DNA of 64,000 nucleotides, from positions 951,823 to 1,015,822 of the forward strand of contig NZ_LS991316.1 of the NCBI RefSeq assembly GCF_900499005.1, read 5' to 3'. The notes beneath the pieces are model-generated. The model was not told where the DNA came from. It made no database searches and was given only the letters and a program-made list of their open reading frames with translations. The DNA comes from Actinomyces culturomici (lineage in GTDB: Bacteria > Actinomycetota > Actinomycetes > Actinomycetales > Actinomycetaceae). Below are positions 48,168-57,442 of this stretch, piece after piece. Made by a program: the position numbers and the translations under genes. Positions within the stretch are counted from its first letter, which is position 1; the number at the start of each line of letters is the position of its first letter.

Positions 48168-49843
48168 GAGCGCGCCGCCTCCTTCGCCGCTTCGCGCAAT
48201 TCCTCGCCCGAGGCCGGCTCGGGGAGCGCCGCCCGCAGGGGGGCGACCGTCTCGTCGAGGGCCTCCTTCATCCGGTGCATGAGGTCGTCGCGCGCCGTCT
48301 TCGCCATCGTGCGGACGGCCTGCTCGCCGAAGATCGTCTCGAGGAGCTTCTGGGCGACGACCGCCGACGCGCCGGCGATGCCGACCTCGGCGCCCGTCAG
48401 CCCTCCGGTCGAGGCGAAGACCGCGATGATGAGCGCGACGGAGACGACGTTGACGCCGACTGCCGCGATCCTCGCGGTCGAGCGCTTCGACTGCCCCTCC
48501 GAGCGGACGAGGGCGAGGAGGGCGGCCTGCCACTCGCGGGTGAGGTCGAGGGCGCGCGTCTGCGCCTCCTCGGTCGAGGGCGGTGCCGCCCGGCGCGCGA
48601 GGAGTCGCGTCGACTCGGCCCTCCCCCAGTGCTCGACGACCTCGTCGCCGACTCGGAGGAGTTCGGCGAGGACGAGGGAGGCGAGGCCCGCCTCGAGGGC
48701 GTCCTCCACGGGCGCGATCGGCGCGGGGCGTCCCGTCACCCACGCCGTGAGTCGGTCCCGGATCTGGGAGACCGTCCGCGTGAGGCTGCGCGTGAAGTCG
48801 GCGGCGCCGACGACGTCCTGCCATCGGGCGAGGACCTCGCCGCGCAGGAGCGACCCGTCCGCAGTCGCGTCCCCCAGCCGTTCGAGGGCGTCCGATTCGA
48901 GGGCGTCGACGACGAGGCTCGCCCTCGAGCGCTCCGCCTCGCCCTCGTCGATCGCGTTGGCGACGAGCCCGGCCGCCTGCGCGACGTCGGCCACCGCGCC
49001 GGAAAGCGCCTGGCGGGCGACCTCCCGGCGCGACTCCGCGTCCGAGGCGAGTCCGGCGAGCCACTGCGCGAGCGGCTCGACGGCGGCGGAGGGCAGCTCC
49101 CCTTCGACGAGGCGCTGCTCCTCGATCGCGATGATCGGGGCCGCGGCGAGCCCGCGGGAGTTCATGAGGGCGCGCAGGTCCGCTTCGACGGGCTCGCGGG
49201 CCTCGGGCGGCACGCGGTTGAGGACGACGGCGAGGACGAGGCCGGAGGCGGCCGCCTCGTCGAGGAGCTCCCAGGGCACGGCGTCCGCGTAGCGCGCAGC
49301 GGTCGTCACGAAGATCCAGAGGTCCGCGGCGTCGAGGAGCTGGCGCGAGAGCGCCCGGTTCTCCGCCGAGACGGAGTCGATGTCCGGGGAGTCGATGAGG
49401 GCGAGCCCCTCGGGAAGGGACTGCGAGGCCCGCAGCTCGACCTCCTTCGTGCCGCCCGCGCCCGCCGGGGTCGGCGGGGCGTCGGGGGCGACGCGGATGC
49501 GCGCGAGACCCGGGAGGATCCTCTGGGAGTCGAACCACGGCGCGTCCGAGGCGCGATGGACGAGGAGGGGCCGGCGCGTCGTCGGGCGCACCGGCGAGGA
49601 GGAGGAGACGCGCGCCCCGACGAGGGCGTTGACGAGGGTCGACTTGCCCGCGCCCGTCGATCCGCCGATGACGGCGACGAGCGGCGCGTCGAGCGAGTCG
49701 ACGCGCGGGAGGACGAAGTCGTCGAGGCGGCGCAGGGCCCGCAGGCGCGCGGACTCCCCCGCCGCCGAGGCCGCGGTCGGCAGGCCGAGGACGGCCGACT
49801 CGATCCGGCCCCTCAGCGCCTCGAGCTCCTCGCGTCCTCCCAT
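48152..49843 (-). CDS. Dynamin-like membrane GTPase, first of a pair
   Basis: A 563-residue GTPase with G1 GGSTGAGKST near residue 60, G3 DSPDIDS and G4 NRVP. A long helical middle part follows, then a hydrophobic stretch near 455-490 (VGVNVVSVALIIAVFAS) and a final helix. Domain order fits bacterial dynamin-like proteins, which usually work as partners encoded side by side. ATG 49843 is 1 base past the hisS stop and no strong ribosome site is seen, so translation probably depends on hisS. It overlaps the second GTPase gene. Confidence 0.88.
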   Translation of the reverse strand: MGGREELEALRGRIESAVLGLPTAASAAGESARLRALRRLDDFVLPRVDSLDAPLVAVIGGSTGAGKSTLVNALVGARVSSSSPVRPTTRRPLLVHRASDAPWFDSQRILPGLARIRVAPDAPPTPAGAGGTKEVELRASQSLPEGLALIDSPDIDSVSAENRALSRQLLDAADLWIFVTTAARYADAVPWELLDEAAASGLVLAVVLNRVPPEAREPVEADLRALMNSRGLAAAPIIAIEEQRLVEGELPSAAVEPLAQWLAGLASDAESRREVARQALSGAVADVAQAAGLVANAIDEGEAERSRASLVVDALESDALERLGDATADGSLLRGEVLARWQDVVGAADFTRSLTRTVSQIRDRLTAWVTGRPAPIAPVEDALEAGLASLVLAELLRVGDEVVEHWGRAESTRLLARRAAPPSTEEAQTRALDLTREWQAALLALVRSEGQSKRSTARIAAVGVNVVSVALIIAVFASTGGLTGAEVGIAGASAVVAQKLLETIFGEQAVRTMAKTARDDLMHRMKEALDETVAPLRAALPEPASGEELREAAKEAARSWRSR

Positions 49844-49844
49844 G

Positions 49845-51188
49845 TCAGTCGACCGCCACGACCCGGGGCCTCAGATCCTCGGCCGGCGGCTCCCACGAGC
49901 CAGCGTCCGCCTCGACCTGCTCGCCCGAGCGGATGTCCTTCACGGTGTCGGCCTCCGCGCCCGGGAACCAGACGAAGGGGATCCCGCGCTTGTCGGCGAA
50001 CTTGATCTGCTTGCCGAACTTCGCCGCCGTCGGGGCGACCTCGGTCGCGATCCCGCGCGAGCGAAGAATCGCGGCGATGTCCTCCGAGCGGGCGCGGTCG
50101 GCCTCGTCGACGACGGCGACGACGACGGCCGCCGGGACCTTGCGGGTCGCGCGGACCATCGGGAGGGAGATCATGCGCGAGACGAGGCGCGAGACGCCGA
50201 TCGAGAGGCCGACGCCCGGGTAGACGCGCTTCCCGTCCTTCGCGAGGGAGTCGTAGCGGCCGCCCGAGCAGATCGAGCCGAGGTCCTCGTGCCCCTCGAC
50301 GACCGATTCGTAGACCGACCCCGTGTAGTAGTCGAGGCCGCGCGCGATCTTGAGGTCCGCGATAACGGCGCCCGGCCGGCGGCGCTCGGCCTCCGCGAGG
50401 AGTGCGCACAGCTCGTCCAGTCCCGTCTCGAGGAGCTCCCCGGAGACTCCGAGGGCGCCAACGCGGGTGCGGATCTCGGCCGGATCGGCCGAACGGATCG
50501 ACGCCATTTCGAGGAGGGACGCGGCCTGCTCGCCCGCGATCCCCGACTCGGCGAGCTCGGCGGCCACGCCCTCGGGACCGATCTTGTCGAGCTTGTCGAG
50601 GCCGCGGAGGGCCGCCTCGACGTCGTCGACGCCGAGCGACTCGCAGACGCCCTGGACGACCTTGCGGTTGTTGACGAGGACGTGGACGGGCGGGATGGGC
50701 AGGCCGGCGAGGGCCTCGGCCATGACGAGGGGAAGGTCGACCTCGTAATGGAAGGGGAGCTCTCCGTTGCCGACGACGTCGACATCGGCCTGCATGAACT
50801 CGCGGAAGCGCCCCTCCTGCGGACGCTCCCCGCGCCACACCTTCTGGATCTGATAGCGCTTGAAGGGGAAGTCGAGCTCGTTCGCGTTCTCGACGACGTA
50901 GCGGGCGAAGGGGACCGTGAGGTCGAAGTGGAGGCCCATGCGGCGCTCCTTCGAGGAGCGGCGGCCCTCGCCCTCCTCCTTCATCGCCTGGAGGCGGTCG
51001 AGGACGTAGACCTCCTTCGAGGTCTCCCCCTTCGCCTCGAGCTGCTCGAGCGTCTCGACGGCGCGCGTCTCGATCCCGGAGAATCCGTGAAGCTCAAAGG
51101 TCTCGCGGATGCGGTCGAGAACGTACTGCTCGATGATGCGGCCCTCGGGGAGCCATTCGGGGAATCCGGAAAGAGATGCGCGTGCCAT
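49845..51188 (-). CDS. hisS: Histidyl-tRNA synthetase
   Basis: Charges tRNA-His. The 447-residue class II enzyme has motif 2 QIQKVWRGERPQEGRFREF, the HisA box GLDYYTGSVYE and motif 3 GLSIGVSRL, with a C-terminal anticodon-binding domain. Codons for start: ATG 51188 gives the usual actinobacterial N-terminus ARASLSGFPEWLP; an ATG at 51215 adds nine residues and has only a weak GGA ahead. It lies 46 bases downstream of the MBL gene and directly upstream of the two GTPases. Confidence 0.96.
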   Translation of the reverse strand: MARASLSGFPEWLPEGRIIEQYVLDRIRETFELHGFSGIETRAVETLEQLEAKGETSKEVYVLDRLQAMKEEGEGRRSSKERRMGLHFDLTVPFARYVVENANELDFPFKRYQIQKVWRGERPQEGRFREFMQADVDVVGNGELPFHYEVDLPLVMAEALAGLPIPPVHVLVNNRKVVQGVCESLGVDDVEAALRGLDKLDKIGPEGVAAELAESGIAGEQAASLLEMASIRSADPAEIRTRVGALGVSGELLETGLDELCALLAEAERRRPGAVIADLKIARGLDYYTGSVYESVVEGHEDLGSICSGGRYDSLAKDGKRVYPGVGLSIGVSRLVSRMISLPMVRATRKVPAAVVVAVVDEADRARSEDIAAILRSRGIATEVAPTAAKFGKQIKFADKRGIPFVWFPGAEADTVKDIRSGEQVEADAGSWEPPAEDLRPRVVAVD

Positions 51189-51233
51189 GGACGCATTGTT
51201 CCACGACACGCGCATCGGCGGCGATTCCGGGCC

Positions 51234-51950
51234 TCAGCCGAGGCGCATCGCCCTCGCGAGGTAGGGGTTCGACGCGAGCTCGCGCTCAAGGGTCGTCATC
51301 GGGCCGTGGCCGGGCACGAGGAGCGTCGCCGGATCGAGGGCGTTGCCGAGCGTGCGCAGCGAGTGCCGCATCTGCGTCTCGTCGCCGCCCGGAAGGTCCG
51401 TGCGCCCGACCGAGCCCGCGAAGATCACATCGCCCGACAGGGCCCACGGCACCGGGGTCTCGGAGGAGTAGAGGACCTCGCCCTCGGCGACCGCCTCAAC
51501 GTCGCAGTGCCCGAGGAAGACCGCCGAGCCCTCGGTGTGCCCCGGGGCGGGAACCATCTTCATCCGCAGCCCGTCGACGAGCTCGACCGATCCGGCGGGG
51601 AAGTCCCGCAGATCCGCGGGGTTCCTCCACGGGCCGACCTCAAGGGGCGGGGGCATGAGGATGTGGGCGAGCGGATCGTCCATCCGGTAACGGTCGGGGC
51701 CGGGGATCCACACGGGAGCCGGTGCCTCCCCCGCCCAGGACGCCACTTCGGCGCAGTCCCACACGTGGTCGGGATGGCCGTGGGTCGCGAGGACGGCGCC
51801 CACGCCGACGCCCTCGGCGTCGAGGACCGCGCGGATCGCCGCGAGGATCCCCACCGAGGGATCGACGACGAGGGCGGAGGCGGACCCCTGCGGGACGAGG
51901 ACGACGCAGTTCGCCGCGTAGTAGGGAGAGGGGAGGACGTGGAGCCTCAT
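51234..51950 (-). CDS. Metallo-beta-lactamase-fold hydrolase (glyoxalase II-like)
   Basis: A 238-residue MBL-fold hydrolase with the zinc motif THGHPDH at 56-62, a histidine in PAPGHTEGS, an aspartate in SGDVIFAGSVGRTDLPGGD and a final histidine in VPGHGPMT. The set matches glyoxalase II-like thioester hydrolases that in actinobacteria sit between rel and hisS. Real substrate unknown. ATG 51950 is 1 base past the DUF349 gene's stop. Confidence 0.9.
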   Translation of the reverse strand: MRLHVLPSPYYAANCVVLVPQGSASALVVDPSVGILAAIRAVLDAEGVGVGAVLATHGHPDHVWDCAEVASWAGEAPAPVWIPGPDRYRMDDPLAHILMPPPLEVGPWRNPADLRDFPAGSVELVDGLRMKMVPAPGHTEGSAVFLGHCDVEAVAEGEVLYSSETPVPWALSGDVIFAGSVGRTDLPGGDETQMRHSLRTLGNALDPATLLVPGHGPMTTLERELASNPYLARAMRLG

Positions 51951-51951
51951 G

Positions 51952-53283
51952 TCACTCCATCGACGAGCGGATCTGCTCGAACCAGGTCCGCTTCGTCTCG
52001 AGGGCGTCGGCGAGCGAGCGGGCCTTCACGGCGTCGCCCCGCTTCTCCGCCTCGGCGAGGTCGGCCTCGAGGCCCTCGATCTGGGACTCGAGCTGGCCGA
52101 GCATCCCCTGGGCGCGGGCGCGCGTCTCGGGGTTCGTGCGGCGCCACTCCTTCTCCTCGGCGTCGCGGATCGCCTGCTCGACGGCGCGCAGGCGCCCGTC
52201 GATGCGGTGGAGGTCGGCGGAGGGGACGCGGCCGATCTCGTCCCAGCGGTCCTGAACGGAGCGCAGGGCGGTTTTCGCGGCCTCGAGGTCTCCGATCGGA
52301 AGGATCTTCTCGGCCTCGGCGACGAGCGCCTCCTTCGCGACGAGGTTCTCGCGGTACTCGGAGTCGGTCGCCTCATCCTTCGCACGGCGGGCGTCGAAGA
52401 AGACCTGCTGCGCGGCGCGGAAGCGCGCCCAGAGGGCGTCGTCCTCCTTGCGCGAGGCGCGCGGCGCGGCCTTCCACCGGTTCATGAGCTCGCGGTAGGC
52501 GCCGGAGGTCGCGCCCCAGTCGGTCGAGGTCTGGAGGGCCTCGGCCTCGGCGATGAGGGCCTCCTTCACGCGCTTCGCGTCGGACTGCGCCTGATCGAGG
52601 GCGGAGAAGTACTGGCGGCGATGGCGGTCGAACTGGGTGCGGGCGCTCGAGAAGCGCTTCCACAGCTCGTCCTCCGTCGTCTTGTCGAGGCGCGGGCCCT
52701 TGCGCTGGAGGGTCTTCCACTCCTCGAGGAGGTCGCGCAGCGCCTGGCCGGAGTTCTTCCAGTGCGTGCGCTCGGGCGCCTGGGCGACGATCTCCTCGGC
52801 GGCCTCGACGACGCGCGTGCGCGCGGCGAGGGCCTCCTCGCGGGCCGCCTTGCGCTCCGCCTTCGCCTGCTCCTTGCGCTCGGCGGCGCGCTCCTTCACG
52901 GCCTCGACCCGGGTCCGCAGGGCGGGGAGGTCGCCGATCGCCGAGGGCGCCTCGACGGCCTCGACGAGGGTCGCGAGGGTCGTGTCGATGTCCTTCGGGG
53001 AGAGCGTCGCAAGGCGATCCTCGAAGAGCCTGATCGTCGCCTCGAGGTCGGCGTAGCGGCGCTCGTAGAGGGCGAAGGGCTCCTCGGGAACGCCCTCGGG
53101 GTAACCGCCGATCTCGCGCTTGACGTCGCCGTCGAGGACGTAGACGGTGCCGGACTCGTCGATCCGTCCGAACTCGTGGACGAGGGCGACGCCGCTCGAG
53201 GTCGGCGCCTGGGGCTCGCTCGCGGGAGCGTCGGCGGACTCGGGAACGGGGGTGCTGGCCTGCGATTCGGGCGTCGTGGTCAC
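51952..53283 (-). CDS. DUF349 domain protein
   Basis: A largely helical, charged cytoplasmic protein of 443 residues. An N-terminal acidic Ser/Pro-rich tail (1-32) is followed by a short beta-like piece (GTVYVLDGDVKREIGGYP) and then repeated DUF349 units of the type W..L...WK....R...K..D..LW.RF, visible near 170-215, 245-290 and 315-360, with coiled-coil ends. The biochemical role of DUF349 is not settled; genomic neighbourhood with rel is recurrent and suggests stress or ribosome links. GTG 53283 has AAAGGA upstream. It has its own promoter. Confidence 0.9.
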   Translation of the reverse strand: MTTTPESQASTPVPESADAPASEPQAPTSSGVALVHEFGRIDESGTVYVLDGDVKREIGGYPEGVPEEPFALYERRYADLEATIRLFEDRLATLSPKDIDTTLATLVEAVEAPSAIGDLPALRTRVEAVKERAAERKEQAKAERKAAREEALAARTRVVEAAEEIVAQAPERTHWKNSGQALRDLLEEWKTLQRKGPRLDKTTEDELWKRFSSARTQFDRHRRQYFSALDQAQSDAKRVKEALIAEAEALQTSTDWGATSGAYRELMNRWKAAPRASRKEDDALWARFRAAQQVFFDARRAKDEATDSEYRENLVAKEALVAEAEKILPIGDLEAAKTALRSVQDRWDEIGRVPSADLHRIDGRLRAVEQAIRDAEEKEWRRTNPETRARAQGMLGQLESQIEGLEADLAEAEKRGDAVKARSLADALETKRTWFEQIRSSME

Positions 53284-53380
53284 GGTATTCCTTTACGGGG
53301 ACGAGGGTGCGGGGCACCCGTGCATGGAAGAGGCTCCACGCTCAGTGGCGCTCGGCGCGCCGATGTGGCGCACCTCTCCC

Positions 53381-53410
53381 AGTCTACGGCCCCGCGCGGA
53401 CTTCGCCGAA
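53381..53410 (-). promoter_or_regulatory. Promoter of the DUF349-MBL-hisS-GTPase operon
   Basis: Minus strand TTCGGC (53410-53405), 18 bases, then TAGACT (53386-53381), about 98 bases before the DUF349 start. The layout equals that of the yajC promoter (TTCGCC-N18-TAGACT). Confidence 0.5.
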
Positions 53411-53458
53411 CGAGGACCGCCCCTCGAGTTCGCGATGTCACATTCCCCGGAGGATCGC

Positions 53459-55771
53459 CTACTTCGCGGCCCTCTGACCGGAGAGCCGGACGGCCTCGAA
53501 GACCCCGTCGACCCGGCGCAGCGCCTGGAGCACGGCGTTGAGATGCCCCATGTCCGCCATCTCGAAGGAGAAGCGCGCCGTCGACACCTGGTCGTTCGAC
53601 GTGTTCGAGGAGGCGGAGAGGATGTTCACCCGGTAGTCGCTCATCACCCGCGTGAGATCCGAGAGGAGCCCGGACCGGTCGAGCGCCCGCACCTGGATCT
53701 GGACGCGGAACACGTGACCCGACACGCCCTCGGCCCACGCGACGTCGACGAAGCGCTCGGGCTGGAGCTCCTTGAGGCGCACCGCGTTGTGGCAGGACGC
53801 GAGGTGGACGGAGACGCCCTGGCCGCGCGTGATGAAGCCGACGACCTCGTCCCCGGGCACCGGCGTGCAGCACTTCGCGAGCTTCACCCAGATGTCCTTC
53901 GCGTCCATGCCCGCGACCGTGATCCCCGAATCGGACGACGCCTGGGGGCGGACCACTCGACCGCCGCCCGGGGTCACCGCCTCGGAGAGCGTCTCCTCCG
54001 TGCCGTCGCCGCCGCCGAGGTTCTCGACGAGCTTGGAGACGACGTTCTGCGCGGAGACCTGGTTCTCCCCCACCGCCGCGTAGAGGCTGGACACGTCGAG
54101 GTAGCCGAGAGAGGTCGCGACCGAGAGGATCGACTCGTGGCTCATGAGGCGCTGAAGCGGGAGGTTCTGCTTGCGCATCGCCTTCGCGAGCGCCTCCTTG
54201 CCGTCCTCGATCGCTTCCTCGCGGCGCTCCTTCGAGAACCACGCCTTGATCTTCGAGCGAGCGCGCGGAGAGGCGACGAAGGCGAGCCAGTCCCTCGACG
54301 GCCCCGCCTTATCGGACTTCGAGGTGACGACCTCGACGGTCTCGCCGGACTCCAGTCGCGTGTCGAGCGAGACGAGGCGACCGTTGACCTTCGCGCCGAC
54401 CGTGCGGTGACCGACCTCCGTGTGGACGGCGTAGGCGAAGTCGACGGGGGTCGCGTTCGCCGGGAGGACGACGACCTCGCCCTTCGGCGTGAAGACGTAG
54501 ACCTCGTCGCCGGCGATCTCGTAGCGCAGCGAGTCGAGGAACTCCTCGGGGTCGCCCGTCTCGCGCTCCATCTCGACGAGGGCGCGCAGCCAGTTCGCCT
54601 GCTCGTCGCCGCTCATCATGTCGGCGTCCGGGCCGGTCGCGTTGGGGTTCTGCTTGTACTTCCAGTGCGCGGCGACGCCGTGCTCGGCGCGCTCGTGCAT
54701 GTCGTAGGTCCGGATCTGGATCTCGACCGGCTTGCCGCCGGGTCCCACCACCGTCGTGTGGAGCGACTGGTAGAGGTTGAACTTCGGCATCGCGATGTAG
54801 TCCTTGAAGCGGCCGGGAATCGGATTCCACCGGCCGTGCAGAGAGCCGAGGACCGCGTAGCAGTCCTTCACCGACTCGACGAGGACGCGCACCGCGACGA
54901 GGTCGAAGATCTCGTCGAACGCCTTCCCGCGGACGATCATCTTCTGATAGATCGAGTAGTGGTTCTTCGGCCGCCCGCTCACCGTGCCCTTCGTGCCGGA
55001 GCGGCGCAGGTCCTCCTCGATCTGACCGATGACATCGCGGAGGTACACGTCGCGCTGCGGAGCCCGCTCGGCGACGAGGCGATCGATCTCGTCGTAGATC
55101 TCCGGGTAGAGGGTCTTGAAGGAGAGCTCCTCGAGCTCCCACTTCACCATGTTCATGCCGAGGCGGTGCGCGAGCGGCGCGTAGATCTCGAGGGTCTCGC
55201 GCGCCTTCGACTTCGCCGACTCCGAGGGGACGAAGCGCCACGTCCGCGCGTTGTGGAGGCGGTCGGCGAGCTTGATGAGGAGGACGCGAATATCGCGGCT
55301 CATCGCGACGAGCATCTTGCGCAGCGTCTCCGACTGCGCGGCGGCCCCGTAGCGCACCTTGTCGAGCTTCGTCACGCCGTCGACGAGGGCGGCGATCGCC
55401 TCCCCGTAGTCGGCGCGGAGCTGATCGACGGTGTAGTCGGTGTCCTCGACGGTGTCGTGGAGGAGCGCGGCGACGAGGGTCGGCGTCGTCATGCCCATCT
55501 CCGCGAGGATCGTCGCGACCGCCACCGGGTGGGTGATGTAGGGCTCGCCCGACTTGCGCACCTGACCGCGGTGATGGAGCTCGGCCGTCCGGTAGGCGCG
55601 CTCGATGACGGAGACGTCGGCCTTCGGATGGTTCGCGCGCAGCGCGCGCACGAGCGGTTCGATCTCGGGGATCGTCGGGCGCGAACGCGCTCCGAACCAC
55701 ACGAGGCCGGATCTCACGAGAGATCCGGCCGCGGGCGGTTTCGAACCCTTGGGGGCGGTCTGGTCGGTCAT
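53459..55771 (-). CDS. rel: Bifunctional (p)ppGpp synthetase/hydrolase Rel
   Basis: Makes and degrades the alarmone (p)ppGpp in response to starvation. The 770-residue protein has the HD hydrolase domain with HDTVEDT near 104 and the RLHNART loop, the synthetase domain with RFKDYIAMPKFNLYQSLHT, then TGS (about 420-480), helical, zinc-finger-like and C-terminal ACT domains (RALDRSGLLSDLTRVMSD). All key residues for both activities seem present, as in the single long RSH of actinobacteria. ATG 55771 is the clear start. apt lies 46 bases upstream on the same strand. Confidence 0.96.
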   Translation of the reverse strand: MTDQTAPKGSKPPAAGSLVRSGLVWFGARSRPTIPEIEPLVRALRANHPKADVSVIERAYRTAELHHRGQVRKSGEPYITHPVAVATILAEMGMTTPTLVAALLHDTVEDTDYTVDQLRADYGEAIAALVDGVTKLDKVRYGAAAQSETLRKMLVAMSRDIRVLLIKLADRLHNARTWRFVPSESAKSKARETLEIYAPLAHRLGMNMVKWELEELSFKTLYPEIYDEIDRLVAERAPQRDVYLRDVIGQIEEDLRRSGTKGTVSGRPKNHYSIYQKMIVRGKAFDEIFDLVAVRVLVESVKDCYAVLGSLHGRWNPIPGRFKDYIAMPKFNLYQSLHTTVVGPGGKPVEIQIRTYDMHERAEHGVAAHWKYKQNPNATGPDADMMSGDEQANWLRALVEMERETGDPEEFLDSLRYEIAGDEVYVFTPKGEVVVLPANATPVDFAYAVHTEVGHRTVGAKVNGRLVSLDTRLESGETVEVVTSKSDKAGPSRDWLAFVASPRARSKIKAWFSKERREEAIEDGKEALAKAMRKQNLPLQRLMSHESILSVATSLGYLDVSSLYAAVGENQVSAQNVVSKLVENLGGGDGTEETLSEAVTPGGGRVVRPQASSDSGITVAGMDAKDIWVKLAKCCTPVPGDEVVGFITRGQGVSVHLASCHNAVRLKELQPERFVDVAWAEGVSGHVFRVQIQVRALDRSGLLSDLTRVMSDYRVNILSASSNTSNDQVSTARFSFEMADMGHLNAVLQALRRVDGVFEAVRLSGQRAAK

Positions 55772-55817
55772 GCTCCCATGATAGTCGCGTGTGACCTGGC
55801 AGACACATCCGGTCCGT

Positions 55818-56363
55818 TCAGACGAGGAGCGCCGATTCGGTCGCGACCCCCTTCGCCTCGAGGACGGCGCGGCCGGTGAATGCCTCGAGCTCGAGGAGGA
55901 CGGCGACCGTCTCGACCTCGGCGCCGCAGCGCCGCAGGAGCTCGACCGACGCGGCGGCGGTGCCGCCCGTCGCGAGGACGTCGTCGACGACGACGACCCG
56001 CGACCCGGGGCGCACGGACTCAGGGCGGATCTCCATGCGCGCCGTCCCGTACTCGAGGGCGTAGTCGACGCCGATGACGTGCCCGGGGAGCTTGCCCGCC
56101 TTGCGGATGGTGAGCATTCCGATGCCGAGCTCGGTCGCGAGGGGCGCGCCGAGGATGAAGCCGCGCGACTCGAGGCCGGCGACGGCGTCGATCCGACCGG
56201 CGTACCGCTTCGCGAGGATCTCGACGAGCTCCTTGAAGACCGGGCCGTTCGCGATGAGGGGCGTGATATCGCGGAAGAGGACGCCGGGCTCCGGGAAGTC
56301 CGGGACGAGTCCGAGGTTCTGCTCCACGAGTTCGCCCACGTGGGTACCGAGTTCGCCGCTCAT
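55818..56363 (-). CDS. apt: Adenine phosphoribosyltransferase
   Basis: Salvages adenine with PRPP to AMP. The 181-residue protein has the PRPP motif VVVVDDVLATGGTAAA at about 123-138, and GLESRGFILG and RKAGKLPG elements typical of APT. ATG 56363 shares one base with the secF stop (TGATG), so it is translated from the sec operon. The secF-apt-rel order is conserved in actinobacteria. Confidence 0.96.
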   Translation of the reverse strand: MSGELGTHVGELVEQNLGLVPDFPEPGVLFRDITPLIANGPVFKELVEILAKRYAGRIDAVAGLESRGFILGAPLATELGIGMLTIRKAGKLPGHVIGVDYALEYGTARMEIRPESVRPGSRVVVVDDVLATGGTAAASVELLRRCGAEVETVAVLLELEAFTGRAVLEAKGVATESALLV

Positions 56364-57442
56364 CAGCGCGTCTTCTTCCTCTTCGGCTGCTGGGTATTGG
56401 AGAGCCTGCGCCCGGGGACCACCGGGGCGACCTTCACCGGCGCCCCGGCGGGGGCGTCGGAGCCGGCGCGCGCGGCGCGGTCCTTGGCGACGAGCTCGTT
56501 GTGCTCGCGCGTCCGCTTCATCCTCTCCTGCAGCATGACGAGGAGCGGGGAGGCGATGAAGATCGACGAGTACGTGCCGGCGATCATGCCGACGAAGAGC
56601 GCGAGCGAAATGTCGGTGAGCGTGCCCGTGCCCAGGAGGAGCGACCCGATGATGAGGATCGATCCGACCGGGAGGAGCGCGACGACCGAGGTGTTGATCG
56701 AACGCACCATCGTCTGGTTGACCGCGAGGTTGACGTACTCGGCGAAGGTGTAGCGCTTCTGATCGTAGACGTCCCGGGTGAGCTCGCGGACCTTGTCGAA
56801 GACGACAACCGTGTCGTAGAGCGAGTAGCCGAGGATCGTGAGGAAGCCGATAACGGTCGCCGGGGAGACCTCCACCTGCGTGATGACGAAGACGCCGAGG
56901 GTGACGGCGATGTCGTGGAGCAGGGCGAGGAGGGCGGCGGCCGCCATCGTCCACGACCGGAAGTAGACGGTCATGAGGACGGCGACGAGGACCATGAAGA
57001 TGACGAGTGACTGCGCGGCCTTCGTCGTGACGCTCGCGCCCCAGGACGGGCCGATCGTCGACGACTGGACGTCGGTCGCGCCGACCCCATAGGCCGTGGC
57101 GAGCGCGTCGCGGATGGTCGCGGCCTGCGCGGAGTCGACGGACTCGGTCTGGATGCGGACGGAGTCCGTTCCGAGCTTCGTCACCTTCGCGGTCTGCACG
57201 ATCCCCGTGCCGGTGACGATGTCGGAGGCCTTCTGCTCGGACTGATCGGACACCTTGGCGACGTCGAACTGGGCGCCGCCGGTGAACTCGATCGAGCGGT
57301 TGACTCCGATGAGGAGCGCGAGGAGGAGTCCGACGACGATGACTCCGGCGGCGAGTCCCACGAAGATCTTGCGCTTGGGGACGACCGGGTACGACTTGTC
57401 CCCGGAGTACAGGGCGTTGCCCCACTGGGCGAAGGACATCAT
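56363..57442 (-). CDS. secF: Protein translocase subunit SecF
   Basis: With SecD and YajC it uses the proton motive force to help SecYEG export. The 359-residue protein has six membrane segments, the first at about 27-46, and the conserved SecF parts IEFTGGAQFDV, TILGYSLYDTVVVFDKVRE and RSINTSVVALLPV. A basic C-terminal tail (about 60 residues; ends QQPKRKKTR) follows the last helix. Two in-frame ATGs (57442, 57439) exist; either overlaps the secD stop. GGAAGGGG lies upstream. Confidence 0.96.
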   Translation of the reverse strand: MMSFAQWGNALYSGDKSYPVVPKRKIFVGLAAGVIVVGLLLALLIGVNRSIEFTGGAQFDVAKVSDQSEQKASDIVTGTGIVQTAKVTKLGTDSVRIQTESVDSAQAATIRDALATAYGVGATDVQSSTIGPSWGASVTTKAAQSLVIFMVLVAVLMTVYFRSWTMAAAALLALLHDIAVTLGVFVITQVEVSPATVIGFLTILGYSLYDTVVVFDKVRELTRDVYDQKRYTFAEYVNLAVNQTMVRSINTSVVALLPVGSILIIGSLLLGTGTLTDISLALFVGMIAGTYSSIFIASPLLVMLQERMKRTREHNELVAKDRAARAGSDAPAGAPVKVAPVVPGRRLSNTQQPKRKKTR

